This document shows, in pieces, positions 8,801 through 17,813 of a stretch of DNA of 64,000 nucleotides (position 1 is the stretch's first letter; each line of letters opens with the position of its first letter). The notes under the pieces were generated by a model, which worked only from the letters and a program-made list of their open reading frames with translations, had not been told where the DNA came from and searched no databases. The stretch lies in contig NZ_JACHLY010000001.1 in NCBI RefSeq assembly GCF_014204715.1, positions 2,077,001 to 2,141,000 of the forward strand, written 5' to 3'. This stretch comes from Streptomonospora salina (GTDB lineage: Bacteria; Actinomycetota; Actinomycetes; Streptosporangiales; Streptosporangiaceae). The position numbers and the translations under genes were made by a program.

Positions 8801-9185
8801 GAATACGCCAGATGGTTAACGGCGTGTCAAGGGGAGATGAAGGGCGGAGTGCGGCGGATACGCGTGCCGCGACGGCGGCCCGCCGCTCCGACGTGCGCTG
8901 CCGGCGGCTTTAGGCCAAAGCCGTGAAGTTACGAGGTGTCGGGGCCGGCCAGGATCCACAGCGGCACCACTGCCGAGTGGTAGCCCCGGTGTCGAAGTGC
9001 TCGCCCGCTGCCACACCGTGCTGCCCGTGCGGTCCAGAATGCTGCGGCTGGAGGTGCCTATACTCGCACCCCGATGTCGGTGATCTTCAGCAGACGCCAC
9101 GGTGACAGCGGCAACTCGGGCGGAAGGGCTGAAGCCCCGACTCGCCGAGCAGGGCCGCCGGACAACTTCGCGCCGAGGCCCCGCA
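8801..9185. other. Intergenic, no gene recognised
   Basis: Both strands were read. Short open frames exist but none has a ribosome site or familiar motif. The segment separates the catabolic operon promoter from the 3' end of the cobalt transporter operon. A short GGGCT/AGCCC hairpin near 9127 could end the latter. Confidence 0.5.
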
Positions 9186-9974
9186 TCAGGGGCGGTCGAG
9201 GAACGCCGGGTCGAAGCCGAAGGGAAGCTCCAGGCGGTGGGCTCGCATCAGCGTGGCGTCGGAGAGCAGGTCGCGGGTTGAACCGTCGGCGGCAACGGTG
9301 CCACTGCTGAGCAGCAGCGAGCGCGGGCACAGTTCCAGCGCGTAGGGCAGATCATGGGTGACGATGAGGGTGGTCACTTCCACGGAGACGAGGATGTCGG
9401 CCAACTCCCGGCGCGATGCGGGATCGAGGTTCGAGGTCGGTTCGTCGAGCACCAGAATCTCCGGCTGCATGGCGAGCACGGTCGCCAGGGCAACCCGGCG
9501 GCGCTGGCCGAAGCTGAGGTGGTGAGGGGGGCGCCGGGCGTGCCCGGCCATGCCCACCTGCTCCAGTGCGATCTCCACGCGCTCGCGAAGCGCGGAGCCG
9601 CGCAGGCCGTGGTTGGCCGGGCCGAAGGCCACGTCGTCGGCGACGGTCGGCATGAACAACTGATCGTCGGGGTCCTGGAAGACGATGCCCACTCTGCGGC
9701 GGATCTCCTGCAGGTGCCCGCGCCGCACCTCTAGCCCGGCGATCCGCACGTGGCCCGTTGCGGCTGTGAGGATGCCGTTGAGGTGCAACACGAGTGTGGT
9801 CTTGCCCGCGCCGTTGGGTCCCAGGAGGGCGACGCGTTCCCCCCTGTCGACGGTCAGATCGACACCGGATAGCGCCGGGTGCCCGTCGGGATAGTGGTAG
9901 CCCAGCCCGTCGACCTCCAGTGCCGGATACCCCCGCGCCAGGGAGACCGGCTCCTCCGGCGGCAACGCACTCAT
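9186..9974 (-). CDS. cbiO: Cobalt ECF transporter ATPase CbiO
   Basis: 262-aa ABC ATPase. Walker A GPNGAGKT, Q-loop FQDPDDQLF (the DPDDQLF form is typical of ECF/Cbi-Nik ATPases), signature LSFGQ, Walker B ILVLDEP, and H-loop VTHD are all present. It powers the CbiMNQO cobalt importer from the cytoplasmic side. Its ATG overlaps the cbiQ stop by four bases. It is the last gene of the four-gene operon. Confidence 0.93.
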   Translation of the reverse strand: MSALPPEEPVSLARGYPALEVDGLGYHYPDGHPALSGVDLTVDRGERVALLGPNGAGKTTLVLHLNGILTAATGHVRIAGLEVRRGHLQEIRRRVGIVFQDPDDQLFMPTVADDVAFGPANHGLRGSALRERVEIALEQVGMAGHARRPPHHLSFGQRRRVALATVLAMQPEILVLDEPTSNLDPASRRELADILVSVEVTTLIVTHDLPYALELCPRSLLLSSGTVAADGSTRDLLSDATLMRAHRLELPFGFDPAFLDRP

Positions 9975-10753
9975 GCCGCTCCTCCTCGCAGCCGCAGCGT
10001 CCAGGCGGCAGCCCCCACCAGCAGGGCGGAGCCCGGCAGCACCAACGCGCGCGCCCAGGCGCCCGGCGACGCCGCGCCGCCGGTGGGAGCGGTAGGGCCC
10101 CCGGCGTAGCCGCGGCTGAGCATCGCCACGTAGACCCGCTCGCCCCGTTCGTAGGTGCGCACGAACAGGGCGCCCGCCGTGCCCGCGGCGGCGGCCAGTC
10201 GGCGCGGTGATCGACTGTGCAGACCGCGCGAGGCCATCGCCAGGCGCATCCGCGCGAGTTCACCGGAGACGACGGCGACGTAGCGCACCATGAACGAGGC
10301 GATCATGACAAAGGTCGGCGGTATCCGCAGCCGCGCCATACCGCTGAGGACATCGCCGATCGGAGTAGTCGCGGAGAGCAGAACGGCGGCCACCACGCCG
10401 AGCGTGGCCTTGGCCAGGATGTTGAACGCCCCGAATAGCCCGCTGACGCTCAGGCTGACACCGGCGACCACCGTCGCCGGTCCCGACGACAGGAACGGCA
10501 GGGCTACAGCGAACAGCACAAAGGGCGCCTCGACCAGCGCGCGCCGCACGATGAACCCCGCGGGAATCCGCGCTACGGCCGCCACGGCACCCAACAGCAC
10601 CGCGTAAACGGCGAAGGCCCACAACTCCTCGCGCGGGGTGGTTGCGACGACGAGGACGAAGGCGAACACCGCGACCAGCTTGCAGTGGGCGGGAAGGCGG
10701 TGCGCCGGTGTGTCGCCGGGGCGGTAGAGCGCCGCAGCGTGCCCGCCGCTCAT
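9971..10753 (-). CDS. cbiQ: Cobalt ECF transporter transmembrane (T) component CbiQ
   Basis: 260 aa with about five or six membrane segments. The coupling-helix region contains AMASRGL and a later VAMLSRGY, corresponding to the two Ala-Arg-Gly type motifs by which EcfT/CbiQ grips the ATPase. The ATG at 10753 overlaps the cbiN stop (ATGA). The longer upstream frame is antisense-type read-through and is not used. Confidence 0.9.
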   Translation of the reverse strand: MSGGHAAALYRPGDTPAHRLPAHCKLVAVFAFVLVVATTPREELWAFAVYAVLLGAVAAVARIPAGFIVRRALVEAPFVLFAVALPFLSSGPATVVAGVSLSVSGLFGAFNILAKATLGVVAAVLLSATTPIGDVLSGMARLRIPPTFVMIASFMVRYVAVVSGELARMRLAMASRGLHSRSPRRLAAAAGTAGALFVRTYERGERVYVAMLSRGYAGGPTAPTGGAASPGAWARALVLPGSALLVGAAAWTLRLRGGAA

Positions 10754-11100
10754 CCACGGTGGCCCGGACGCTTCTCTCCGGCCTCCGCCGACGCATCGGC
10801 CCGTGGCCTCCGCGGATGCACGAGGAGAAACAGGCCCCACGCGACGGTGAACGCGGCGAGCACGCCAACGGTTCCGGCGATGGCGCTCGACAGCCAGGGC
10901 GCTGTGATCCCCGTCGTTGCGTAGTCGGCGAGCGGCCCGGTGCCGAGCGCGTGGTCCTGCTCGGCTCGGGCGAATCCCAGATCGGCGGCCACGCGGTTCA
11001 GACCGTCGGGCTCGGCGCTGGCGAAGTAGCTGAGGCCGCCGGCCAGCAGCAGCGCTACGGTCAAGCCCGTGATCACAAGCGTTCGGGTGGCAACACGCAC
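10750..11100 (-). CDS. cbiN: Cobalt transport accessory protein CbiN
   Basis: 116 aa. It has an N-terminal membrane helix, an extracytoplasmic segment with the CbiN hallmark AEPDGLNRVA, and a second helix near the C-terminus. CbiN assists metal loading of CbiM and marks the system as cobalt-type rather than the NikMN fusions. The GTG start lies 2 bp after the cbiM stop. The 20-residue charged tail is longer than usual. Confidence 0.88.
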   Translation of the reverse strand: MRVATRTLVITGLTVALLLAGGLSYFASAEPDGLNRVAADLGFARAEQDHALGTGPLADYATTGITAPWLSSAIAGTVGVLAAFTVAWGLFLLVHPRRPRADASAEAGEKRPGHRG

Positions 11101-11102
11101 GG

Positions 11103-11798
11103 CTAGCCTCCTGCCGCAGGTCGGACGGGGGATGCATGTGGCACCGGCGAAGCGAGGTGGCGGGCCGCGAATACGAGATCGGGCCGGACCCTGAGGACGG
11201 CCGCCAGGGTGGCGCCGGTGATGAGTCCTTCACCGATCCCGATGAGCAGGTGGACTCCGCCCATGGCTGCCGCGACCGTGCCGATCGCGACGTCGGTGGT
11301 CCCGCCGAGCGCGTATTCGGCGACGAAGGCCATGGCCGAGACGGGCACCGAGAGCCCGGCCGCGAGACCGCCGGCCGCCACCGCAGCGGACCGGGTCTTG
11401 GGCAGTAGACGGATCAGCACGGCGAAGACTCCGTAGGCGGCGAAGGCGGTGACCACGCCCATGTTCAGCACGTTGAGCCCGAGTGCGGTCAGGCCGCCGT
11501 CGGCGAAGAGGAACGCCTGGACCACCAGGACCACGGTTACGGCCAGCGTCCCCGCGTAGGGGCCGAGGAGTAGCGCGGCCAAAGCGCCCCCGAGGAGGTG
11601 GCCGCTGGTGCCGCCCGCCACGGGGAAGTTGATCATCTGTGCGGCGAAGATGAACGCCGCCGCGAGGCCGGCCATAGGGACGAGCCGTTCGTCGGTGTCT
11701 GCTCGGGCCTTGCGCAGGCACCCGGCGACGGCGCCTACAGCGGCGACCCCGGCGCCGATCGACACCGGAGCGTTGATGAAGCCGTCAGGTATGTGCAC
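11103..11798 (-). CDS. cbiM: Cobalt ECF transporter substrate-binding membrane component CbiM
   Basis: 231 aa with about seven membrane segments. The N-terminus VHIPDGFIN is the metal-binding CbiM signature in which His2 and the N-terminal amine coordinate Co(II). The GTG at 11798 is chosen because it yields this N-terminus and has GAGGAG 7 nt upstream. Histidines in NFPVAGGTSGHLLGG complete the site. Only 96 bp separate it from the preceding persulfide-dioxygenase gene. No cobalamin riboswitch is visible there, so it may be co-transcribed with the sulfur genes. Confidence 0.92.
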   Translation of the reverse strand: MHIPDGFINAPVSIGAGVAAVGAVAGCLRKARADTDERLVPMAGLAAAFIFAAQMINFPVAGGTSGHLLGGALAALLLGPYAGTLAVTVVLVVQAFLFADGGLTALGLNVLNMGVVTAFAAYGVFAVLIRLLPKTRSAAVAAGGLAAGLSVPVSAMAFVAEYALGGTTDVAIGTVAAAMGGVHLLIGIGEGLITGATLAAVLRVRPDLVFAARHLASPVPHASPVRPAAGG

Positions 11799-11894
11799 GC
11801 TATTCTCCTCTGGCTGTCCCGTTTCCCTCCACCCGCGGCACGGCCTCATCGAAATCCGTTTCCACGGTGATCGTCCGGGCGTAGTCCATGGAGT

Positions 11895-13289
11895 TCATCC
11901 CTTCAGGGGCAGGTCGGCGTTCTTCCACGCCGTCATTCCACCGGTGACGTTGAGGACCTCCGAGTGCCCGTTGCGGGCGAGCAGGCTGGTGGCCACCGAA
12001 GAGCGATAGCCGCTCCCGCAGGTGACGGCGAGCGGCCGGTCGTCAGGGACCTCGTCCAGCCGGTCGGCCAGCTCGGCTCCGGTGATATGGAAGGCCTCGG
12101 CGATGTGGCCGCTGTGCCACTCGCTGGGCTGGCGCACATCGAGCAGCCGCACCTCGCCCCGCTCCAGCCGTTCCTTGAGGTCGTACACGGTGATCTGGGG
12201 AACGGTCTCGACGGGGCGGGCAGCGGTGCGCCACCCGGTCATGCCCGCGCGCAGCCACCCGGTCGGCAGCGGGTAGCCGATACGCAGGAGCTGCCAGCTG
12301 ATCTCCCACAGATCGGCGGGATCGTCCATGACGAGCAGAGTCCGGGCCCCCTCCGGAAGCACCGTGCCGGCCCAGGTGGGAAAAGCCGCTCCGGTGCCCA
12401 CGTTGAGGGCACCGGGGATGTGTGAGCCGCCGTACGCCTCCGGCTGGCGGGTGTCCAGGACGATCGCGCCGGCGTCGCGGTGCTGTTGGAACTCGCCGGC
12501 GCTCAACGCCGGCGGCTCGGCGAGCACGCCCAGGGGGTCGACGCCCCGCATGTTCTGCGAGCGCATACGCCTCCAGTACGGAGGCACCGCGGGCAGGTTG
12601 TCCAGGCGGATGCATTCGCGGACGAACTCCTCGGCGGAGTCCGCGTAAGACAAGACGGCGTTGGTCCGACGCTCGTATCCGACCGTGGTCGACAGCCGGC
12701 TGCCGATGTTGCCGCCGCACAGCGAACCGGCCACATGTGTCGGATACACCTGCACGCCGTCGGGCAGCGCGAGCAGCTTGGTCTGGATCGTGTCGCAGAA
12801 GGCCGACGCCGCCTTGCGCGCCTGCTCTTCGCCGCCGAGCAGGTCGGGCCGGGCGAGGTCGCCGACCAGCAGCGCTCCGCCCGATAGCAGCAGCGCGGGC
12901 ACGTCGGCGCTGGTGGTGCGGTCATAGGCCAGCAGGCTCATGTGCTCGGGCGTATGCCCCGGCGTGTGGAGGACCTCGATGCCCACATCGCCGAACTCGA
13001 TGACCTGCCCGTCGCGCAACGGCTCGTGGGGGTAGCCGTACTCGCCGGCGGCTGAGGCCCATACCCGGGCACCGGTAAGCTCGGTCAGCTCCCTGATCCC
13101 CGACAGGTAGTCGTTGTGGCCGTGGGAGTCGGCGGTGTAGGCGATGCGCAGGCCGCTCTCCCGGGCCGCCTGGAGATAGACCTCCACGTCGCGGCGCGGA
13201 TCGAATACCAGCGCCCGCCCCGTCTTCTCATCGCCCACCAGATAAGAGGCATGGCCCAGCGACTGTGCGTAGAACTGCTTGAGGAACAC
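11895..13289 (-). CDS. MBL-fold persulfide dioxygenase-like protein with two C-terminal rhodanese domains
   Basis: 464 aa. The N-terminal metallo-beta-lactamase domain (about 1-225) has the SHGHNDY motif (H56, H58, D60); the usual last His is Tyr. HTPGHTPEH and the later THVAGSLCGG add ligands, as in ETHE1-type enzymes. The first rhodanese domain (about 265-350) lacks an active cysteine (LLVMDDPADL). The second has C424 in CGSGYRS. The family oxidises glutathione or low-molecular-weight persulfide and shuttles sulfane sulfur. It lies 3 bp after a single rhodanese gene, in one operon. Confidence 0.85.
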   Translation of the reverse strand: MFLKQFYAQSLGHASYLVGDEKTGRALVFDPRRDVEVYLQAARESGLRIAYTADSHGHNDYLSGIRELTELTGARVWASAAGEYGYPHEPLRDGQVIEFGDVGIEVLHTPGHTPEHMSLLAYDRTTSADVPALLLSGGALLVGDLARPDLLGGEEQARKAASAFCDTIQTKLLALPDGVQVYPTHVAGSLCGGNIGSRLSTTVGYERRTNAVLSYADSAEEFVRECIRLDNLPAVPPYWRRMRSQNMRGVDPLGVLAEPPALSAGEFQQHRDAGAIVLDTRQPEAYGGSHIPGALNVGTGAAFPTWAGTVLPEGARTLLVMDDPADLWEISWQLLRIGYPLPTGWLRAGMTGWRTAARPVETVPQITVYDLKERLERGEVRLLDVRQPSEWHSGHIAEAFHITGAELADRLDEVPDDRPLAVTCGSGYRSSVATSLLARNGHSEVLNVTGGMTAWKNADLPLKG

Positions 13290-13292
13290 GGG

Positions 13293-13601
13293 TCAGGCCA
13301 CCTTTCCCGGCGTGTCGTTCGCGGGCCTGCGCACGGGCAGCTTCTCCTCGGCCCATACGGCTATGCCGCCGTCGAGATTGTCGGCCTGATACCCCTGATC
13401 GGCGAGGTAGTCGGCCATCCGGCCGCTGCGGCAGACCGTCACCGCAGGGCTGCCTGCATCGCGTTCCCCGAGCCGCTGCGGAAGCGCGTCCATCGGGATC
13501 CAGCGCGATCCCGGGATGCGGCCCACATCCCGCTCCTCGACCTCGCGCACATCGACCACCTGCAGCCGGTCCTGCTGCTCGCTGACGTGTCGCGGCTCCA
13601 T
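13293..13601 (-). CDS. Single-domain rhodanese sulfurtransferase
   Basis: 102 aa, one rhodanese fold. The N-terminal VVDVREVEERDVGRIPGS and the active-site loop CRSGRM (C57) are intact. It should form a cysteine persulfide and pass sulfane sulfur to an acceptor or to the downstream dioxygenase. The ATG is preceded by GGAGGGG. It starts a transcription unit that continues into the MBL-rhodanese gene. Confidence 0.88.
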   Translation of the reverse strand: MEPRHVSEQQDRLQVVDVREVEERDVGRIPGSRWIPMDALPQRLGERDAGSPAVTVCRSGRMADYLADQGYQADNLDGGIAVWAEEKLPVRRPANDTPGKVA

Positions 13602-13707
13602 GGCCCCTCCTTCCCCGGGAACGAGAAAACGGCCTTTCGCAGCCCTGCGCCCTGTCGGCGGCCCCGGCGCTCGGCTGCAACCGGCGAGTTGCGGTGGCGT
13701 CTTATCT

Positions 13708-13727
13708 GGTCTCGCTGTCCCGAGACC
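13708..13727. terminator. Candidate hairpin
   Basis: GGTCTCG (13708-13714) and CGAGACC (13721-13727) form a 7-bp stem with a 6-nt loop, downstream of the TauE gene and upstream of the rhodanese gene. There is no T-run, so function is uncertain. The remaining 13602-13839 interval shows no other feature. Confidence 0.3.
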
Positions 13728-13839
13728 GGTGGCGCAAACCCGCGCCAGGCGCTCCGGATGCGACCGCCGTGCCTGCGCACAGGCGATCGGAGCCGTGTCG
13801 GTTCCGAACAGCGTTCAGCCCTGCCCGTTCAGGCATCGC

Positions 13840-14625
13840 TCACCCGGCGAGTAGGCCGGGCGCCGCGAGGACCGCGGCGGCCATGCCGCCGGCCACGGCC
13901 AGCACCAGGATGGCGAAGGCGCGCCGCAGGGGCACGGCCGGGATGCGCCCGGCCAGTCGACCCGCGGCCAGCGAGGCGGCCACTGCGGCAGTGGCGAAGA
14001 CGGCGATGGTCCCGTAATCCAGGCCGGCGGCCGCGCCTGCGTGGGCGGCCAGTCCCGAGGCGGCGTTGACCGCGACCACCACCAGCGAGGTGGACACGGC
14101 CTCGACCGCGGTCAGTCCGAGGAGCAGTGTGAGCGCCGGGACGACGACGAACCCGCCGCCGACCCCGAACATCCCGGTCAGGAACCCGACCCCGGCACCT
14201 GCGGCCAATGCCTTGGGCAGGCAGCTGCGCCAATCGATACCCCCGGCACGGGTGCGGCAGGCCCCGCCCTCCTCGGATTGATTGCGCAGCATGTGCGCGG
14301 CCACCACCACCATCAGGAGCGCGAAAGCCAGCATCAGCCACCGGTCGGGCACCAGGCGCCCGGCCCCGGTGCCGGCGAAGGCCGCAGGCAGTCCGGCGCC
14401 GCCGAAGACGAGGGCGACCCGCCAGCGGACGGTGCCCTGCCGCAGCCTCGGAACCAGGCCGGCCAGTGCCGAGGCGCCGACCACCACCAGGGAGGCCGGT
14501 ACGGCGGTTGCCACCGGCAGGCCGACGCCCACGACGAGCGCGGGCACCGCCAGGATGGAGCCGCCCGCGCCGAGCAGCCCGAGCAGAAGGCCGATCAAAA
14601 GGCCGAACGCGAGCGCCGCTCCCAT
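13840..14625 (-). CDS. TauE/SafE-family sulfite/organosulfur exporter
   Basis: 261 aa, about eight membrane segments in two homologous halves. Each half opens with the family Gly/Ala-rich motif (LGLLGAGGSILAVPAL and TGMFGVGGGFVVVPAL). It probably exports sulfite or thiosulfate formed by the persulfide dioxygenases. The ATG at 14625 is preferred over a GTG at 14634, because the latter would overlap the GGAGG ribosome site at 14634-14638. It is 48 bp after the YgaP-like gene. Confidence 0.88.
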   Translation of the reverse strand: MGAALAFGLLIGLLLGLLGAGGSILAVPALVVGVGLPVATAVPASLVVVGASALAGLVPRLRQGTVRWRVALVFGGAGLPAAFAGTGAGRLVPDRWLMLAFALLMVVVAAHMLRNQSEEGGACRTRAGGIDWRSCLPKALAAGAGVGFLTGMFGVGGGFVVVPALTLLLGLTAVEAVSTSLVVVAVNAASGLAAHAGAAAGLDYGTIAVFATAAVAASLAAGRLAGRIPAVPLRRAFAILVLAVAGGMAAAVLAAPGLLAG

Positions 14626-14673
14626 CGGCGGCACCTCCCCTCGTCGATGTCGGTGGCTCCGGCGGCGGGCATC

Positions 14674-15258
14674 TCAGGCCCGGTCGGCGGCGGGCTCGGT
14701 CAACGCGCTCAGTGCCGCCGGGCCGTCGCCGGCCGCCGCCCGGTTCCACGGCAGCACGGAGAGCACCCGGGCCATGGCGCAGGTGTCGGTGACGGCAGCG
14801 ACGGTCAGCCCCGCACCGACGGCGGCGGCCAGCCACTTCACCGGCTCGGCGAGCAGGCTGGCGCCCACAGCGAGTAGCACGATCGTTCCGGCCACCAGCC
14901 GTACCTGGCGCTCCATGGACCAGGTGCCGCGTCCCCGTACCAGCGGGGCTCCGGCACCTTCCCAGGCCGCGATGCCGCCCCGCAGCACCTGTACTCCCGC
15001 CAGGTCCGATTCGGCGACCAGCCGGCGGGCCTCCTCGGCACGGGTGCCGCTGCGGCAGACCAGGACGATCGGGTCGTCGTGGTCGGCCTGAAGCTCCCGG
15101 CGGTGCTCGCGCAGCAGATCGAGCGGGACGTTGTAGGACTCGGCGATGTGGGCCCCGGCGAACTCGCCGGGCGTGCGCACGTCGATCAGCCTGGTCCCGG
15201 GACGGTCGTCCATCAGCGTGCGCGTCTGGTCGACGTCGATGGATGCGGGCGCTGTCAT
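14674..15258 (-). CDS. Membrane rhodanese (YgaP-like, rhodanese + DUF2892)
   Basis: 194 aa. An N-terminal rhodanese domain (1-115) has active-site C68 in VCRSGTR. A C-terminal pair of membrane helices (about 120-165) resembles the DUF2892 region of YgaP. It would place sulfurtransfer at the cytoplasmic membrane next to the TauE exporter. The ATG is preceded by GGAG-type sequence. It belongs to the CstR-controlled operon running from 16743 to 13840. Confidence 0.85.
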   Translation of the reverse strand: MTAPASIDVDQTRTLMDDRPGTRLIDVRTPGEFAGAHIAESYNVPLDLLREHRRELQADHDDPIVLVCRSGTRAEEARRLVAESDLAGVQVLRGGIAAWEGAGAPLVRGRGTWSMERQVRLVAGTIVLLAVGASLLAEPVKWLAAAVGAGLTVAAVTDTCAMARVLSVLPWNRAAAGDGPAALSALTEPAADRA

Positions 15259-15348
15259 GAAGTATCTCCTTGATGTCGGGAGTGAACCCTGTGGTCGTGG
15301 CTCTGCGGCGCGCCGGCGAGCCGGGGAGGCCTGCAGCGGTGCGCGTGT

Positions 15349-16743
15349 TCAGACCTCGGCCATGGGCACGCCGCTCGGTGCGGCGTTGGCGAAGAAGTCG
15401 TCGACGAGCACGACATCGCGACCGGCTCCGTCCAGCAGGGACGCCGCCGCTGCGGCGCGGTAGCCGCTGCCGCAGTGCACCCACACCCGACCGGGCGGGA
15501 CCTCGTCGATGCGGCGGGCCACCTCAGGCAGCGGGATGTGCACGGCACCGGCGATGTGGGAGGTGTTCCACTCGTTGTTCAGCCGCACGTCCAGCACGAC
15601 CTCGCGCTGTCGCGCCGGATCCTCGGTTCCGTCGGACAGGATCGCGGCCAGGTCGGCGAAGTCGGCGGAGTCCAGACCGCGCACCTGTCCGGGGTCGGCG
15701 GCGAGGTCCTCCGGCGAACCGCTGGCGGCGGCCTCGATGCGGTCGATGCCGATGCGCACCAGTTCGCGTTGGGCGCGGGCGACCTGGTCGGGCGACTCGC
15801 CCAGCAGGGTCAGCGGGGCGCCCCAGTCGATCATCCAGCCCAGCCAGGTGGGCATCGGGCCGTCCAAACCGAGGCTGACGGTGCCGGCCAGGTGCGAACG
15901 GACGTAGGCCGTGCGGTGGCGCAGGTCGACCACCCATTCGCCCTTCTCCAGCCGGCGACGCAGTTCGTCGGGGTCGGCGTGGCCAGGGAAACGCAGGTCG
16001 ACGGGTTCGGGGCCGGCCAGGTTGGCCACGCCCATGTGCACGTAGTAGGCGGGGTAGGCGTCCAGCCCGGCCAGCGCCTCGGTGACGAACTCCTCGGCGG
16101 CCAGGCGCAGCGCGGGGTTCGTCTGCTTCTCCTGCCCGAGGGTGGAGTCGTCGGTTGCGGCCGGGGCGGCGGTGCAGAAGCTGCCGAAGCCGTGGGTGGG
16201 CCAGATCGATGCGCCGTCGGGCAGCACGTCTGCCAGCCGGAGCGCCGAGGCGTGCTGATGGTGGGCGAGTTTCTCGGCGTGTTCCTTGCCGAGGAGGTCG
16301 GTGCGCCCGGTGGTGCCGAACAGCAGCGACCCGCCGGTGAACACGCCTTCCGCACCGCCGGTGCCTTCCAGCACGTAGGAGAGGTGGTGGAAGGTGTGGC
16401 CCGGCGTCGCCACCACGCGCAGCCGCATGCCCCCGGAGATCTCGACGGTGTCGCCGTCGCTCAGCGGGGTGCGCCGGAAGGGCACATCGTCGTCGGCGGC
16501 GACGCCGTAGTCGGCGCCGGTGAGCCGGGACAGCTCCAGCCCGCCGGAGACGTAGTCGTTGTGGATGTGGGTCTCGACCACGTGGGTGATCTCCACACCC
16601 AACCGGCCGGCCAGGGCGAGGACGCGGTCGACGTCGCGCTGGGGATCGACGACGACCGCGGACTCTCCGTCGGTCGCCAGATAGCTGCGATCGCCCAGGG
16701 ACGAGGTCTCGATCACCTCGACGCGGATCGTGTCCGTGGTCAT
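15349..16743 (-). CDS. MBL-fold persulfide dioxygenase-like protein with rhodanese domains (second copy)
   Basis: 464 aa, a paralogue of the protein encoded at 11895-13289 with the same architecture. The MBL motif is THIHNDY (H59, H61, D63, Tyr in place of the last His), with TPGHTFHH and PTHGFGSFC downstream. The middle rhodanese-like domain has no cysteine (VVDLRHRTAY...TLLGES). The last one has C424 in HCGSGYR. The ATG at 16743 follows AAGGAAG. It heads the operon, downstream of a GC-rich palindrome at 16884-16899 that resembles CsoR/CstR operators. Confidence 0.85.
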   Translation of the reverse strand: MTTDTIRVEVIETSSLGDRSYLATDGESAVVVDPQRDVDRVLALAGRLGVEITHVVETHIHNDYVSGGLELSRLTGADYGVAADDDVPFRRTPLSDGDTVEISGGMRLRVVATPGHTFHHLSYVLEGTGGAEGVFTGGSLLFGTTGRTDLLGKEHAEKLAHHQHASALRLADVLPDGASIWPTHGFGSFCTAAPAATDDSTLGQEKQTNPALRLAAEEFVTEALAGLDAYPAYYVHMGVANLAGPEPVDLRFPGHADPDELRRRLEKGEWVVDLRHRTAYVRSHLAGTVSLGLDGPMPTWLGWMIDWGAPLTLLGESPDQVARAQRELVRIGIDRIEAAASGSPEDLAADPGQVRGLDSADFADLAAILSDGTEDPARQREVVLDVRLNNEWNTSHIAGAVHIPLPEVARRIDEVPPGRVWVHCGSGYRAAAAASLLDGAGRDVVLVDDFFANAAPSGVPMAEV

Positions 16744-16883
16744 GCTGATCACTTCCTTACGGTCGTGCCGTCGGTCGGCGGCGTGCCTGGGTGGATGTTG
16801 CGGGGCGAGCTCCACCAGGACGCGCCTCGGTCGCCGTGCGGGATTACCTACTCTCGGAATCCGAGTCACTACGGGAGGCTTTT

Positions 16884-16899
16884 CACCCCCGGGGGTATC
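16884..16899. promoter_or_regulatory. Probable CstR/CsoR operator upstream of the sulfur operon
   Basis: The sequence contains the 12-bp perfect palindrome ACCCCCGGGGGT followed by AT. It resembles the C-tract/G-tract TATACCCCC...GGGGGTATA operators of the CsoR/CstR family and sits between the sensor gene and the operon it probably controls. Confidence 0.6.
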
Positions 16900-16943
16900 C
16901 AGGCGGCAAAAAGGGGCGCGGCGTGCGCACACGCCGCGCGTGG

Positions 16944-17216
<273 letters not shown>

Positions 17217-17241
17217 TCACCGCCTTTCGCCAATGCCAAAC

Positions 17242-17257
17242 ATACCCCCGCCCGTAT
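17242..17257. promoter_or_regulatory. Probable CstR/CsoR autoregulatory operator
   Basis: ATACCCCCGCCCGTAT has matched ATAC/GTAT ends around a GC-rich centre, 28 bp upstream of the regulator start. It is related to the palindrome at 16884. Confidence 0.55.
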
Positions 17258-17260
17258 CTA

Positions 17261-17813
17261 TTCCGCGCCGACCCTCTCTCCGGCCATCACTTCGAACCCA
17301 ACGAGGTTCCCGAGCCGACCGACAACGGCTACGCCGGGGCCCGTCATGCCCGACGAAGACCATCCCGACCTGCGGTTCCTCAGCGTGAGCGCCGAGAGCA
17401 CCACCCGCTGATCCGCTCCGCGCACCCCTAGCTGCGTCGCCTTCGCCATCGCCCGCCCCGGGGGGCGCGAGCTGGTCGTCCTGCTCGGCGGCGACGCCGC
17501 GCCCGACCGCAGCCGGGCCGCGACCCGCACCACCGCGGCGATCACGGCCAGCATGAACACAGGGGCGATGGTTGTCCAGCGGGACCAGCGGGAAGAACTC
17601 GTAGCCGGTCACCGCCCCGCCAGATCCGGCGCGGCGGTCAAGCGGACCCGTGCGGTGGAGAATACCGAGCGGGCCGAGGGGCCATAGGAATGTGAGTCGA
17701 GTCCCCCTCGGACAGACGTCGTGTCCTGGGATTTTCTTTGTTCTATGTGACCTGGGCGCGCTCAGGGAACGGACTGGGAACGCCCCGAGGCGGGCGGCGA
17801 CGGACGCAGCCGT
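17261..17813. other. Intergenic region with a possible decayed small membrane protein
   Basis: No confident gene. On the minus strand 17612-17258, joining two frames with one shift near 17560 gives GYEFFPLVPLDN, then IAPVFMLAVIAAVVRVAARL, then a low-complexity tail ending in LVGFEVMAGERVGAE. This looks like a short degenerate membrane protein. The single-frame 100-aa version (17258-17560) has no clear ribosome site. Confidence 0.3.

Noticed and set aside
11799-11894. Cobalamin riboswitch before cbiM
   Set aside because: The gap is too short and no B12 box or AGCCAGGAGACC-like element is present on the relevant strand.
17258-17560. A 100-aa membrane protein gene
   Set aside because: Only its first 20 residues look membrane-like; a frameshift is needed to join it to a plausible start, so it is treated as a relic.
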